A stretch of DNA of 64,000 bases from Sporosarcina cascadiensis (GCF_009650995.1 NZ_WHVV01000010.1:1-64000), one strand, 5' to 3'; counted from the first letter of the stretch, positions 1 through 9,663 are shown. The notes: generated by a model not told the origin, from the sequence alone. Made by a program: numbers and translations.

Positions 1-2
1 TT

Positions 3-410
3 GTCTACACAGTCCGGCTGCCTAAGATGAATATTGGAGTAGGAATCTATGTTCATATTGTCCCTATGGTTGTAGGATGCGCAATTTTGGCACTCAGTAT
101 TTTATTACTGGCCAGAGCCATTTTAAGTCGTACTAAGCCGAGCGGAGAAACTGCAGAAATGTCAGATCAGAACAGAGTTTCATTTTACTTTACACTTGTT
201 CTGTTTTTACTCTATGCATTGCTGATTGAAAGTGTAGGATTCATCATCATGACTCTTTTGTACTTAATCATTCAGATCAATCTACTTTCTATGGGGCAAA
301 AGAGACGTCAGCTGATTATTGTTGGCGTATCTGTTATTACTACAATAGTGATTTATATATTATTCGATAAAGTATTAACATTATTTTTGCCAAGCGGAGT
401 ACTCGGTTAA
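3..410 (+). CDS. tctB: Tripartite tricarboxylate transporter small membrane subunit (TctB family), 5' truncated by the window
   Basis: Small hydrophobic subunit of a TTT-type solute carrier, which pairs with the large permease TctA and the binding protein TctC. The reading frame is open to the window edge with no stop from base 3. The first ATG in frame (base 27) gives a protein that lacks the first of the four helices usual in TctB, so the gene almost certainly starts upstream. Three hydrophobic segments are visible (about residues 10-30, 50-75 and 95-115 counted from base 27). The stop is 14 bases before the tctA start. The family assignment rests mainly on tctA and tctC next door, because TctB sequences are poorly conserved. 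Confidence 0.8.
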   Translation, partial: VYTVRLPKMNIGVGIYVHIVPMVVGCAILALSILLLARAILSRTKPSGETAEMSDQNRVSFYFTLVLFLLYALLIESVGFIIMTLLYLIIQINLLSMGQKRRQLIIVGVSVITTIVIYILFDKVLTLFLPSGVLG

Positions 411-424
411 CGGAGGTGTCATTA

Positions 425-1933
425 ATGATAGATATGATAATGACCGGTTTTGGAAATATCTTCGGCTTACAAACAATTATTCTAATAACATTGGGAGTAA
501 CGTTCGGGCTGATGTTTGGATCGATACCAGGTCTTACAGCAACAATGGGTATCGCACTGGCTTTACCTATAACTTATGGAATGGATCCCATCAATGCCCT
601 GGCATTGTTAATGTCTATCTTTATCGGTGGTGTGAGCGGCGGGTTTATACCTGCAGTCCTGATTAACTTACCGGGAACGCCATCATCAATTGCCACAACA
701 TTCGACGGCTATCCAATGACGCAAAAAGGTCAAGGTGCCAAAGCGTTAGGACTGGCCATCATCAGTTCTTTCGTAGGCGGTATGTTCAGTTTCATGATTC
801 TCATATTAATCGCACCCGGGCTTGCAAGTATAGCTTTAAAGTTCGGTCCGTTTGAATACTTCGCGATCGCGATATTTTCATTGACTATGATCGCCAGTTT
901 GTCGGGTAATTCCATGGTTAAAGGTGTTTTAAGTGCCTTGCTTGGAATTGGCTTGACAATGATCGGTGCTGCACCTGTGTCCGGCACCCCCAGATTTACA
1001 TTTGGTATAACCTCGCTGGATGGCGGATTTGATATTCTGATTGTCATGATAGGATTGTTTGCGGTCTCTGAGATTATTAAATTTACTACAGAGCGATATG
1101 ATGCCAGTCAGACAAATGATATTGTTGCTCCCAAAGTGAAGTGGTTCGGTGTGAAGTTTAGTGACGTATTTAAGCAAAGGAAAAATATGCTCCGTTCTTC
1201 AGTTATTGGAACAGCAATAGGAATTTTGCCGGGAATTGGAGGCGGAACTTCAAATTTTCTGGCATACGTTGCAGCCAAAAACGGATCGAAAAAACCTGAA
1301 GAATTTGGTAAAGGAAATCCTGAAGGTGTTGTAGCGCCTGAATGTGCAAACAACGCTTCAATCGGCGGCGCTATGGTTCCGCTGGTAACGCTTGGAATTC
1401 CCGGAGATGCAGCGACCGCAATTTTGCTGGGAGGACTAATTCTTCACGGATTGACGCCGGGTCCGATGCTTTTTACAAATAATGGCGATGTTGTATATTC
1501 AATCTTTGCGTCAATGATTATCGCGAATATAATACTTTTGATTCTCTTCTTAGTAGGAATCAAATTCTTCATTAAAGTATTGAAGATTCCTAAATACTAC
1601 TTGCTGCCTATCGTTGTTGTATTGTGTGCACTGGGCGCGTATGGACTGAATAATCGTATTTTTGATATCGGAGCGATTTTTGCTTTTGGTTTAATTGGTT
1701 ACCTTCTTCAAAAATATGGTTTTCCATTAACGCCGATGATTTTAGGTTTCATCTTAGCTCCAATAGCTGAAACAAACTTATTGCGGGGACTTATGGTGAC
1801 GAAAGGTAGTTTTCTGCCATTCATTACATCACCAATTGCAGGAGTATTCCTCCTGTTAGCACTGGGATCAGTATTATTTGCAGCGAGAAAACAGATGATG
1901 AGGAGAAAAGAATATGAAAACAATCAAATATAG
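425..1933 (+). CDS. tctA: Tripartite tricarboxylate transporter large permease (TctA family)
   Basis: Large membrane subunit (502 aa, about 12 helices) of a secondary, binding-protein-dependent carboxylate importer. The family's Gly/Pro-rich signature is clear near residues 60-110 ([16 protein letters not shown] followed by FDGYPM), with a second conserved block around GILPGIGGG and [12 protein letters not shown] at 425 is chosen because GGAGGTG at 412-418 sits 6-7 bases upstream; the in-frame GTG at 416 lies inside that site. The last 20 bases overlap the following dehydrogenase gene, indicating translational coupling. The substrate cannot be read from the sequence; an organic or hydroxy acid is expected. 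Confidence 0.95.
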   Translation: MIDMIMTGFGNIFGLQTIILITLGVTFGLMFGSIPGLTATMGIALALPITYGMDPINALALLMSIFIGGVSGGFIPAVLINLPGTPSSIATTFDGYPMTQKGQGAKALGLAIISSFVGGMFSFMILILIAPGLASIALKFGPFEYFAIAIFSLTMIASLSGNSMVKGVLSALLGIGLTMIGAAPVSGTPRFTFGITSLDGGFDILIVMIGLFAVSEIIKFTTERYDASQTNDIVAPKVKWFGVKFSDVFKQRKNMLRSSVIGTAIGILPGIGGGTSNFLAYVAAKNGSKKPEEFGKGNPEGVVAPECANNASIGGAMVPLVTLGIPGDAATAILLGGLILHGLTPGPMLFTNNGDVVYSIFASMIIANIILLILFLVGIKFFIKVLKIPKYYLLPIVVVLCALGAYGLNNRIFDIGAIFAFGLIGYLLQKYGFPLTPMILGFILAPIAETNLLRGLMVTKGSFLPFITSPIAGVFLLLALGSVLFAARKQMMRRKEYENNQI

Positions 1934-2966
1934 TGATTTACAGAAGCTGATTTACGATTCATTGGTAGCAGCCGGACTGGAAGATGAACAGGCTCAAATC
2001 ACAACAGATCATATGGCTTATGCAGATATTCATGGAACAGACACTCATGGAATTATGAGACTTCCTATTTACGTTAAACGGTTGACTGCAAATGTAATTA
2101 ACAAGAAACCAAATTACCAAATATTAAACGAAACGTCAAATTCATTGAATATTGACGCGGATAACGGTATGGGGCATTACTTTACTGATATGGCAATGAA
2201 GAAGGCTATCGAAAAAGCGAAAGAAAATACAATAGGTTTTGTAACTGTAAAGAACGGAAATCATTTTGGAGCTCTTGCACCTTATTCAAGACTTGCGGCT
2301 GAAGAAAATATGATTGGTTTTATTACAACGAATGCTGCTCCTCTTATGGCGCCTCCTGGAGGTGCTGAAAGAATGATCGGAAATAACCCTGTATCTTTCG
2401 CGGTTCCAAGAAAAGATAAATCACCTTTAATATTGGATATGGCTCTAAGTAAAGTGGCGGGCGGGAAATTGGTTTTGGCAAGTAAAAAAGGTGAGGATAT
2501 TCCTTTAGGCTGGGCACTTGATAATCAGGGCAAACCTACTACTGACCCATATGAAGGATTCGAAAATAACGGGATACTACTGCCGATTGGCGGTCATAAA
2601 GGATATGGTTTATCTCTGGTAATGGATATTCTCGCAGGTGTTTTATCCGGTGCAAAATACGGAAAAAGTGTCAATCGTTTATATGATACTACACAACCGT
2701 TAGGATCTGGTCATGCAGTTTTAGTATTAAATATTAACAACCTGATGAATTTAGAAGAATTCTACGAAAGACTTGAAGATTACTTTACGGAAATCTTAAG
2801 TGCAAAAACTACAGAAGACGGAAAAATTATGATCCCTGGAGATATTGAAGCAGAAACTGCGAAAACGAGGGAAAGTGAAGGTATTCCACTTCCCGATAAA
2901 CTATGGGATGAATTAGAAGAGATGCTGGAGGATTTAAATTTAAGTAAGTCGAATTATGGTTTCTAA
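1914..2966 (+). CDS. Ldh2-family NAD(P)-dependent malate/lactate/ureidoglycolate-type dehydrogenase
   Basis: A 350-aa 2-hydroxyacid dehydrogenase of the Ldh2 (AllD/YlbC/sulfolactate dehydrogenase) fold, unrelated to classical LDH. Diagnostic features are the DIHGTDTHGIMR segment near residue 40 carrying the catalytic His, NGNHFGA (about 120), GNNPVSFAVPR (about 160), an SKVAGGK block and GGHKGYGL near 220. It would oxidise a hydroxyacid brought in by the neighbouring TTT transporter to the 2-oxo acid, or the reverse. It starts inside the end of tctA. The family includes ureidoglycolate, malate, lactate and sulfolactate enzymes, and the sequence alone does not decide between them. Confidence 0.9.
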   Translation: MKTIKYSDLQKLIYDSLVAAGLEDEQAQITTDHMAYADIHGTDTHGIMRLPIYVKRLTANVINKKPNYQILNETSNSLNIDADNGMGHYFTDMAMKKAIEKAKENTIGFVTVKNGNHFGALAPYSRLAAEENMIGFITTNAAPLMAPPGGAERMIGNNPVSFAVPRKDKSPLILDMALSKVAGGKLVLASKKGEDIPLGWALDNQGKPTTDPYEGFENNGILLPIGGHKGYGLSLVMDILAGVLSGAKYGKSVNRLYDTTQPLGSGHAVLVLNINNLMNLEEFYERLEDYFTEILSAKTTEDGKIMIPGDIEAETAKTRESEGIPLPDKLWDELEEMLEDLNLSKSNYGF

Positions 2967-3018
2967 TCAGCTGCAACTAGGTATCTAAGAAATTCCCTAT
3001 ACTAAAGGAGGAAAATGT

Positions 3019-4017
3019 ATGAAGAAGATCTTGATGATGTTTGCTGTAGTTACATTATTGTTAGTGGGCTGTTCAAGTGATAAAGACGCTGGAGGCAGTG
3101 ACAGCGGAGATAAAAAGGCTTCAGCAAGCGGCAGTGATTATCCAAAGAAACCAATTAAATTTATTATTCCTTTTTCACCTGGCGGAGATACAGATGCAAA
3201 TGGAAGAATCGTTGCAAAATACTTACAAAAAGAGTTGGGTCAAAATGTTGTGCCGACAAATGTAACAGGTTCAGCAGGCTCAGTGGCCACCGAAGAAGCT
3301 TCACGTTCTAAAACGGATGGATACACGATCTTATGGCATCACAATGCTTTTCTGATTAACGAAATTACAGGTGTTGCTCAAAAAGGCTACGGAGACTTTG
3401 AGAGCTTAGGAATTCCGATTATCGACCAAACAAATCTGTTTGCAGTTAGTGCCGACTCGGATATTGAAAGTCTGGAAGACCTGGTGCAGAAAGCTAAAGA
3501 TAATCCAGGGAAATTAAATGCAGCATCAGGTATTGGTAACTACAGTCACTATTTGTATGAAGACTTCATAGAAAAAGCAGGAGTAGATATTAATCTGGTG
3601 GATGCAGGCGGCGGTAATGAACAGCGTGCAGCATTATTAGCCGGCAGAGTTGACATCTTGTATTCGACATATCAGCAAGTGCAGGGTGAAATTGAGTCTG
3701 GTGACTTTAGAGTGCTAGGATTTATGAGTGAAGAAAGACATCCTCAGGCTCAAGATATTCCTACGTTCAAAGAGCAGGGTGTAGATATGGTGGACGATAA
3801 ATTCTTTACAATTCAAGCGCCAAAAGGAACACCTCAAGAAATTATCGATAGAATTTCTGATGCAATGGAAAAGATTAAAGATGATCCTGAGTATAATGAG
3901 GAATTGAAGAGACTATTTGTATCGCCGGATTATATTTCACCGACTGATTCTGTAGATTTTATAGAAAATGAATACAGCAAATATGAAAAGTACAAAGATC
4001 AGTTAAAAGGTCAGTAA
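3019..4017 (+). CDS. tctC: TTT transporter solute-binding lipoprotein (TctC/Bug family)
   Basis: Extracytoplasmic substrate-binding component (332 aa). A lipoprotein signal peptide with lipobox LLVGC puts the anchored Cys at residue 18, followed by a Gly/Ser-rich linker. The mature part begins YPKKPIKFIIPFSPGGDTD, the usual first strand and ligand loop of Bug/TctC proteins, and a second ligand loop occurs near GGGNEQRAALL. A strong AAAGGAGG site lies 7 bases before the ATG. It completes the TctABC set, with the binding protein placed after the dehydrogenase instead of first. The ligand is unknown; carboxylates are usual for the family. Confidence 0.93.
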   Translation: MKKILMMFAVVTLLLVGCSSDKDAGGSDSGDKKASASGSDYPKKPIKFIIPFSPGGDTDANGRIVAKYLQKELGQNVVPTNVTGSAGSVATEEASRSKTDGYTILWHHNAFLINEITGVAQKGYGDFESLGIPIIDQTNLFAVSADSDIESLEDLVQKAKDNPGKLNAASGIGNYSHYLYEDFIEKAGVDINLVDAGGGNEQRAALLAGRVDILYSTYQQVQGEIESGDFRVLGFMSEERHPQAQDIPTFKEQGVDMVDDKFFTIQAPKGTPQEIIDRISDAMEKIKDDPEYNEELKRLFVSPDYISPTDSVDFIENEYSKYEKYKDQLKGQ

Positions 4018-4046
4018 TATTCCAGATTAATTAGGAGGTGATGGTT

Positions 4047-4325
4047 ATGAAATACTTTGCAGTCTTTTTGGCAATGAAGGATGAGGAGAAAAGTCAGACA
4101 TTCAGGCCGCAGCATCTTGAGTTCTTAGATAAAATGCGCCATGAAGATAAGGTAGTTATGAATGGCAAATTCTCTGACGGTGCAGGCGGACTCGTAATCT
4201 ATAAAGCCGAAAACCTTGAACAAGTAAAGAGATTCGTCAGTCAGGATCCTTATGTAATTGAAGAAGCACGCGGGTGTACGATTCATGAATGGGAAATGGT
4301 TACCGATTATCAATTAGTGAAATAG
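4047..4325 (+). CDS. YciI-like (YCII-domain) protein
   Basis: A 92-aa protein covering one YCII domain, a ferredoxin-like fold of uncertain biochemical role often found in catabolic operons. Conserved features are the early HLEFL, the NGKFSDGAGG turn and the DPYVIEE segment with a His-Asp type putative active site. AGGAGGTG at 4033-4040 is correctly spaced for the ATG at 4047; the upstream GTG (4038) and ATG (4041) overlap the ribosome binding site and are unlikely starts. It lies between tctC and the reductase gene on the same strand, so it probably serves the same pathway. Some relatives cleave chlorinated aromatics, but nothing here supports that. Confidence 0.8.
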   Translation: MKYFAVFLAMKDEEKSQTFRPQHLEFLDKMRHEDKVVMNGKFSDGAGGLVIYKAENLEQVKRFVSQDPYVIEEARGCTIHEWEMVTDYQLVK

Positions 4326-4399
4326 ACATCTATTGCAATTTAGGCTATGAAAGTTTATTAATCTTCAATTAAAATTACTTTCTTTAGGAGGGGTTATTT

Positions 4400-5287
4400 A
4401 TGAAAATTGGATTTCTGGGCTTAGGAATTATGGGAAAGCCAATGGCGAAAAACCTATTGAAAGCGGGCTATGAACTTGTAGTATGCAGCAGCAGACAGGA
4501 AACGAATCAAGAAATGGAGAGGCTGGGCGCATATGTGGCAGCTTCTCCCTGCGAACTGGCTGAAAGAAGTAATCTTTTAATTACCATGCTACCCAATTCT
4601 CCGGAAGTAAAAGAAGTATTGTTAGGTAAAGAAGGATTAATTAACTGTTTAAAGCCTGGCAGTACAGTAGTGGATATGAGTTCCATTAATCCTAATGTAA
4701 GTAAAGAGTTATATGCAGAGTTGAAGAAAAAAGAAATTGATTTTCTGGATGCACCTGTGAGCGGCGGTGAGCCAAAAGCTATAGAAGGTACTGTCTCTGT
4801 TATGGTTGGAGGCGAACAGGAGGCATTTGATGAATGGCTGCCGGTATTGCAGTCGATGGCCGGTTCTGTTATCAGGGTAGGAGATACCGGTGCAGGAAAT
4901 GCCACTAAGCTGGCTAATCAAATTATAGTGGCTGTAAATATTGCCGCAGTTTCTGAAGCGCTTGCTTTGGCCAAGAAGATGGATATTAATCCTGAATTAG
5001 TGTATGACGCGATTCGGGGGGGCTTGGCTGGCAGTACAGTAATGGATGCAAAGGTACCTTTGCTGCTGAAGAGAGATTTCGAACCTGGTTTTAAAGTTAA
5101 ACTACATTTGAAGGACTTAAACAATGTTAAAGATGCCTTGAATGAGCTGGATATGGAATTGCCGCTGGCCTCCTTTGCAAAAGACGTATTGGAGGAACTG
5201 GTAGATCAAGGTTTAGGTGAAGAAGATCACGGTGCAATTGCCAAGTACTATGAGCAGCGGTTGGGTTTAACTATTGAAAGTGAATAA
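4400..5287 (+). CDS. garR: 3-hydroxyisobutyrate-dehydrogenase-family reductase, likely tartronate semialdehyde reductase (GarR/GlxR type)
   Basis: A 295-aa beta-hydroxyacid dehydrogenase. The N-terminal Rossmann motif GFLGLGIMGKPMAKNL, the substrate-binding DAPVSGGEPKA near residue 118, the catalytic Lys in the GNATKLANQ segment near 170 and the C-terminal DHGAIAKYYE are all intact. Members of this length beside glycerate kinase usually reduce 2-hydroxy-3-oxopropionate to D-glycerate, and the glycerate kinase gene follows 35 bases later, which is the main reason for the call. Closely related enzymes act on 3-hydroxyisobutyrate or sulfolactaldehyde. A strong AGGAGG site precedes the ATG. Confidence 0.82.
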   Translation: MKIGFLGLGIMGKPMAKNLLKAGYELVVCSSRQETNQEMERLGAYVAASPCELAERSNLLITMLPNSPEVKEVLLGKEGLINCLKPGSTVVDMSSINPNVSKELYAELKKKEIDFLDAPVSGGEPKAIEGTVSVMVGGEQEAFDEWLPVLQSMAGSVIRVGDTGAGNATKLANQIIVAVNIAAVSEALALAKKMDINPELVYDAIRGGLAGSTVMDAKVPLLLKRDFEPGFKVKLHLKDLNNVKDALNELDMELPLASFAKDVLEELVDQGLGEEDHGAIAKYYEQRLGLTIESE

Positions 5288-5322
5288 GAAGATAATTTCT
5301 TCCTGGGAAATGGGGCGTTTAT

Positions 5323-6456
5323 TTGAAGATTGTAATAGCGCCTGACTCCTTTAAAGAGAGCATGACGGCTATCCAATGCGCAGATGCAATAGAAAGAGGG
5401 ATTATGCAAACGTCATCGAATCATGAAATTATCAAGGTGCCAATGGCAGACGGCGGTGAAGGAACTGTTCCTGCACTTATGAATTCTTTGGGGGGCAGAG
5501 CGGTTAACCATGAAGTGACTGGTCCACTGGGAAATCGGATTTCAGCTTCTTATGGAATGGTCGATGATAAGATAGCCTTGATAGAAATGGCCGCTGCAGC
5601 CGGTTTGGATCTACTCTCGCCAGATAAAAGAAACCCAATGAAAACAACCACATATGGCGTAGGAGAATTAATTATTCATGCTCTTGGATGCGGTGTGAGA
5701 CATTTTATTATTGGTTTAGGCGGCAGCGCCACAAATGACGGCGGAATTGGTATGTTACAGGCTCTGGGTTTTGACATTACAGGTTTGGATCATCAGCAAG
5801 TTCCATTTGGCGGTGAAGGTCTTCTTCAAATCGAGCACATCAGTACCGATCGAATAGACCCAAGACTGAAGGGATGTGTTTTTGAGGTAGCTTGTGATGT
5901 TACGAACCCGTTAACAGGAGAGTATGGCGCCACTAATGTATATGGACCTCAAAAAGGTGCCGATGTGCAGATGTTAAAAAGACTGGATGAAGCAATGTAT
6001 AAGTATGGGAAAATAATCGAACAAGAGTTTAAAAAGCCGGTCTTGCATCTGGAGGGAGCGGGTGCGGCAGGCGGATTAGGTGCTGCATTCTCAGCATTCT
6101 TGGGTGCGGAATTAAAAAAAGGTATTGAAATTGTGATGGATATATCTAAACTGGCTGACGAAATAAAGGCTGCTGATTTAGTGATTACGGGAGAAGGGAA
6201 AATCGATCAGCAAACACTCAATGGAAAAACACCTATTGGTATAGCCCGAATAGCCAAAACGTATAGTGTGCCTGTCATAGTAATTGGCGGTTCAGTTCAG
6301 ATTACACAAGAGGTTTTAGCGAATGAAGGTGTGACAGCATTATTCAGTATTGCTGACGGCCCTATGACACTAAATGAAGCACTTGCAAAAGGAGAAGAAT
6401 TGATAGAGCAATTAACAAGAAACTTATTTTTGTTAATGGATGTAAGAAATAAATGA
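5323..6456 (+). CDS. glxK: Glycerate kinase (GlxK/GarK family)
   Basis: A 377-aa class I glycerate kinase, making 2- or 3-phosphoglycerate from glycerate and ATP and feeding it into lower glycolysis. It has the N-terminal PDSFKESMTA, the PMADGGEGT loop near residue 47, the long Gly-rich GGSATNDGGIGMLQALG block, GAGAAGGLGAA and TGEGKIDQQTL near 290. Translation starts at a TTG, because the family's MKIVIAPDSF start coincides with it and no better codon is available; the Shine-Dalgarno is weak. It is the last gene of the operon and is followed by a terminator-like hairpin. Confidence 0.93.
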   Translation: MKIVIAPDSFKESMTAIQCADAIERGIMQTSSNHEIIKVPMADGGEGTVPALMNSLGGRAVNHEVTGPLGNRISASYGMVDDKIALIEMAAAAGLDLLSPDKRNPMKTTTYGVGELIIHALGCGVRHFIIGLGGSATNDGGIGMLQALGFDITGLDHQQVPFGGEGLLQIEHISTDRIDPRLKGCVFEVACDVTNPLTGEYGATNVYGPQKGADVQMLKRLDEAMYKYGKIIEQEFKKPVLHLEGAGAAGGLGAAFSAFLGAELKKGIEIVMDISKLADEIKAADLVITGEGKIDQQTLNGKTPIGIARIAKTYSVPVIVIGGSVQITQEVLANEGVTALFSIADGPMTLNEALAKGEELIEQLTRNLFLLMDVRNK

Positions 6457-6465
6457 ATGATCATA

Positions 6466-6508
6466 GGTTTCAGAGGGCTGTATATCTGAAATCCATGGTC
6501 TTTTTTTG
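6466..6508 (+). terminator. Probable terminator after glycerate kinase
   Basis: An imperfect hairpin (arms GGTTTCAGA at 6466-6474 and TCTGAAATCC at 6485-6494) is followed four bases later by a run of T at 6501-6507. It lies 9 bases after the glycerate kinase stop, where the operon should end. Confidence 0.55.
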
Positions 6509-6589
6509 TGAATAACAGTAAATGAGTCAATTTCATAATTGCTCTTTTTAAAAATACAAATAAGGGCCGAATCGGCAAATTGTATTTCA

Positions 6590-7045
6590 AAAAACAGAAA
6601 CCATGTAGCTTGGAGCAGTTGAAACCTACTGTTGATTCGATCAGCAGCGAGCTTAGAAGCGTTGTAAATCAGAATCAATAAGTCGAAATGAGCACTTGTC
6701 CTTTTCCCTGTGCGATAGCAAACGTTATTCAGTTGGAAAAACTCTTTCAAATAGGCGTTGACGCGTTCCACAGCGGATAGTTTTTTCCATGAAAGAGAAC
6801 CGCTGGCTAGTGCCGCATATCTCCGTAATCGGTGGTGTATTTAACTTTGTACACCTTCTGAGAGATGTCTTCGTTTGCTAGTGGGCACTCCAGGCACACC
6901 GGTTAGTTGCGCTTATTATAAGCAATGACAGATCGTTGTCCCATACGATGAACCTGTTCGTAAATAGCTTCAAAATCGTAGCCGGCATCCATCTTGTGAT
7001 ACATCAAATGGCGAAGTGGAGGCCGTTGGGGGGACAAGGCCTGAG
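6590..7045 (-). pseudogene. Decayed DDE transposase (insertion sequence remnant)
   Basis: Read on the minus strand, this region gives disconnected stretches of one transposase. The upstream part (about 6930-7040) reads MYHKMDAGYDFEAIYEQ, a middle part reads YKVKYTTDYGD, and the end (about 6640-6771) reads ERVNAYLKEFFQLNN and YNASKLAADRI. These resemble the catalytic and C-terminal parts of IS1182/IS4-like DDE transposases. The pieces lie in different frames and are broken by stops, so the gene is dead. No terminal inverted repeats or target duplication could be identified, and the exact IS family is uncertain. Confidence 0.72.
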
Positions 7046-7158
7046 AATTATGAAATTCATTTAGGAGACTAATGAAAAAGAAAGCTAGAATTCTCGCTGC
7101 TTCCCAAGCATTCTAAAAACTATATCAATTCATTTTATGGTTCTGCACCAAAAAGTGT

Positions 7159-7795
7159 GCTTGACAGGCTATTTAGTTTGAGATTGGATTGTGATTGCGT
7201 AATATAAGATGAGAGTGGAAGGAACCGTTTCCCTGCGTTCCAGGCGTATGCTTCGAGAGGGCCCTCGGTGAGCCAAGCGAACAGCGAAGGGTTCGCTTTG
7301 GGCGTATTTCTGTGGTCTTTGCAGAAATTAAGGCACCTGTCGGCGTACTTAGGTTGCCTAGAACGAAGGTACACTGGCTGGTGTTTCAGGACTTTTTTTG
7401 TGAGTTGCAGTATGAGCATGCTATTTGAGATGATTACGATAGGTGAGGCATTTTATGCATTACGTATCATTCTGCAAATACCTAGATTCTTGTGATCAAT
7501 GCGTTTACAAAGTCCAGAAATGAAAACACACCAACTAAATCTACATATTGCAAAAGAGCAATATGCTATACCTTCTCCACACCAGCGAAGGCGCAACTGC
7601 GGGGTCGGCCGTGGCTGTGAGACTGCTGGCATGCTCTTCGTCAGTAGGCTCATAGCGTAAGGCAATCCCCCAGCGCCGAAGCGGGTTAAAACTGAAAACT
7701 CACACTTCAATTAAAATCCATATAAAGTCGAGAAACGAAACCCGCACATATTAAATCCATATACCGCCAAAATGCAAGTGACAGGTTGTCAAGAA
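7159..7795 (-). repeat. Modular intergenic repeat, copy A (inverted orientation)
   Basis: One of five related non-coding elements in the window. On the minus strand it begins with TTCTTGACAACCTGTCA and ends with CTGTCAAGC. It contains the shared core with GGCGCTGGGGGATTGCC, the conserved GTACACTGGCTGG-like stretch (here 7370-7383 on plus), and one hairpin cassette (GCGAAC...GTTCGC and TTTCTGC...GCAGAAA). This copy carries the longest left arm: both the TTGACA end and a TTTCGTTTCTCGACTTT segment that is otherwise seen only in copies C and D. No credible coding sequence lies inside it. It separates the dead transposase from the ureide cluster. Confidence 0.8.
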
Positions 7796-7819
7796 CCCTT
7801 TTTCCTTTAGCAAAAAATA

Positions 7820-7853
7820 AAAGAAAAAAGTGGTACTTTGTCAGCACCACTTC
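7820..7853 (-). terminator. Terminator of the SSF symporter gene
   Basis: On the minus strand, AAGTGGT and ACCACTT arms (7846-7852 and 7828-7834 on plus) with an 11-base loop are followed by TTTTTTC. It lies 20 bases after the symporter stop. Confidence 0.75.
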
Positions 7854-7872
7854 AATGAGTTTCATGTATAAC

Positions 7873-9351
7873 TTACAATGCATTATTCTTAGGAGATGAA
7901 TAGGAAACAGCTACAGTAGATTTGCGCGTCAATAGACTGACTACCAACATCAGCACGACGTTAGTAAATAAAGCGATAATCCCGATATTCAAATCTTGAA
8001 TGATACTTGGAAGACTAGGGAACAGATCTGCCATTGTCGTTTTGCTGAATGTTACGTAGATGACAATAGCAATACCTGCGAACATACCGATACCCGCCCC
8101 ATACTTGTTAACAACATTCTTCTTGCGTAAACTCAAATATAATGAAGGAGCCATTTGCGTAATTAAGCTGAATGATGTCAAATAAAGAGTGGCAAGAGTG
8201 TCTCCGCTGCTCATGGAGAAAAATGTACAGACAAGAGATAATAGTACAACGAACCCTTTTGCAGACCAGCCTTTATGTTTGTCTGAGATATTTGGTTTAA
8301 GCGGTTCGATGATATTAGTTGTTATCATTGTAGCTGTAGAAATAAGCATCATTGAGCCTGGAACAAGTGTAGCGAGCAAACCAGTTGCTCCGACAATACC
8401 TACAAACCAGGGATCAAATGTTTTCAGAGAAAGTTCTAATAATGCAAAATCACCATCTTTCAATCCGGGAAGTTCCACCATTGCTGTGAATCCAACGAAA
8501 TAGACGAAAAGAATCATCAGCGCATAAATAGGAAGTAATACAGCATTCAGACGAAACGATTTGGCGCTATTTGAAGAGAAAATAGTCGGCGCATTATGCG
8601 GCCACATGAAATAAGCAAAAGCACTTATTGCCACTGTGGAGATAAACCATGAGACACTCATGCCTTTATCGGGCAAAGTTAGAGCGTGTGGTTTCATGTC
8701 ATGAACGGCTTGAAATAGCCCATGGAAGCTGCCATGATAATGGAGCGGCAAGTAAATCCCAAGAAATAAAATGACAAAGAATATTAAGAAATCCTTGAGG
8801 ACAGCGGTCCAGGCAGATCCGTGGATACCGGAAACCATTACATAAACCAGCAATGCAATCATTCCGATCCAAATAGCTGTGTTAGAAGAAATTGCCCCGT
8901 AAGATGTCGCAGACACTAAGATTCCCATCGATTTGAATAAAATCGTAATATAGGGGATCAAGGCCACAACACCGATAATGGCAACAAATAAACCTAATCC
9001 CTGGCTCTTGTATTTTACTGAGAAGAATTGGGATTGTGAGACGATATTCTGTTCTTTTGCATATTTCCAGATTGGCGGAAGTATCCAATAGGAAGTAATT
9101 GCTCCGAGCGCAGTGAAAGCCAAAAGATAAAAGGCTGCCGCACCATTGTTAAAAGCCAGTCCGCTAGTTCCTAGTAATGTGAAGACAGAATAGGTTTCCC
9201 CGGCCAGCAATAAGAATACGAAGATACCTCCGAAACCGCGACCGCCGATTGCCCATTGTTCCATGCTCATTTCTTTGCCGCGTTTTGCTAGTAACCCTAA
9301 AGCGATACTTATTAACAGGAAGGCAGTAATAATAATCAATGCAATATTCAT
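7873..9351 (-). CDS. Sodium:solute symporter (SSF family)
   Basis: A 492-aa integral membrane protein with about 13 helices and the SSF architecture. Recognisable elements are the first periplasmic loop with IGGRGFGG and LLAGETYSVFTLLG, the helix-rich core, and the HGSAWTAVLKD segment near residue 180 typical of Na+/solute symporters such as PutP and PanF relatives. It overlaps the DUF3311 gene by four bases (ATGA), a pairing often seen for SSF carriers with a small partner. It is downstream of the allantoinase-like gene on the same strand, so a ureide, hydantoin or related N-heterocycle is the likely substrate; this is inference from context. Confidence 0.9.
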   Translation of the reverse strand: MNIALIIITAFLLISIALGLLAKRGKEMSMEQWAIGGRGFGGIFVFLLLAGETYSVFTLLGTSGLAFNNGAAAFYLLAFTALGAITSYWILPPIWKYAKEQNIVSQSQFFSVKYKSQGLGLFVAIIGVVALIPYITILFKSMGILVSATSYGAISSNTAIWIGMIALLVYVMVSGIHGSAWTAVLKDFLIFFVILFLGIYLPLHYHGSFHGLFQAVHDMKPHALTLPDKGMSVSWFISTVAISAFAYFMWPHNAPTIFSSNSAKSFRLNAVLLPIYALMILFVYFVGFTAMVELPGLKDGDFALLELSLKTFDPWFVGIVGATGLLATLVPGSMMLISTATMITTNIIEPLKPNISDKHKGWSAKGFVVLLSLVCTFFSMSSGDTLATLYLTSFSLITQMAPSLYLSLRKKNVVNKYGAGIGMFAGIAIVIYVTFSKTTMADLFPSLPSIIQDLNIGIIALFTNVVLMLVVSLLTRKSTVAVSYSSPKNNAL

Positions 9352-9545
9352 TCTTCATTCTCCTTATTTAAAGGGTCTAATCGATAGATGATAAACATGA
9401 TGACAGAACATAAGACAGCCCATAGAATAATCCAGAATAAGAAGAAGGGAAGTCCCAGAACATATGGTTCGATTCTGTTAACAAAGGCGGCGCCTCCCAG
9501 TATTGCTATAAACGGAAGAACAGCTAATAAATAATACGGTTTCAT
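9348..9545 (-). CDS. DUF3311 small membrane protein
   Basis: A 65-aa protein with two membrane helices (about residues 3-20 and 28-54) and a short charged tail, matching the DUF3311 family. Such proteins are commonly encoded immediately before SSF symporters and are thought to be accessory subunits; their role is not established. The stop overlaps the symporter start (ATGA), giving translational coupling. Confidence 0.83.
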   Translation of the reverse strand: MKPYYLLAVLPFIAILGGAAFVNRIEPYVLGLPFFLFWIILWAVLCSVIMFIIYRLDPLNKENEE

Positions 9546-9622
9546 AGTTTCACCTGGCCTTTACTTAGATGTAATGTTGGTTTTTGAGATTTTCAAAAGA
9601 TGCAACCGCTTTCTTATGTCGG

Positions 9623-9653
9623 AAAAGCAGATAGGGTAATTCAATACCCTATC
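9623..9653 (-). terminator. Perfect hairpin after the allantoinase-like gene, possible weak terminator
   Basis: GATAGGGTA (9630-9638) and TACCCTATC (9645-9653) pair perfectly around a six-base loop. On the minus strand it is followed by TGCTTTT, a poor U-tract, so it may attenuate between allB and the DUF3311/SSF pair instead of ending transcription. Confidence 0.5.
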
Positions 9654-9663
9654 AATTATTTCC

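Noticed and set aside
7135-7710. Several 60-95 codon open frames on both strands
   Set aside because: They lie inside repeat copy A; equivalent frames are broken in copies B to E, so they are not genes.
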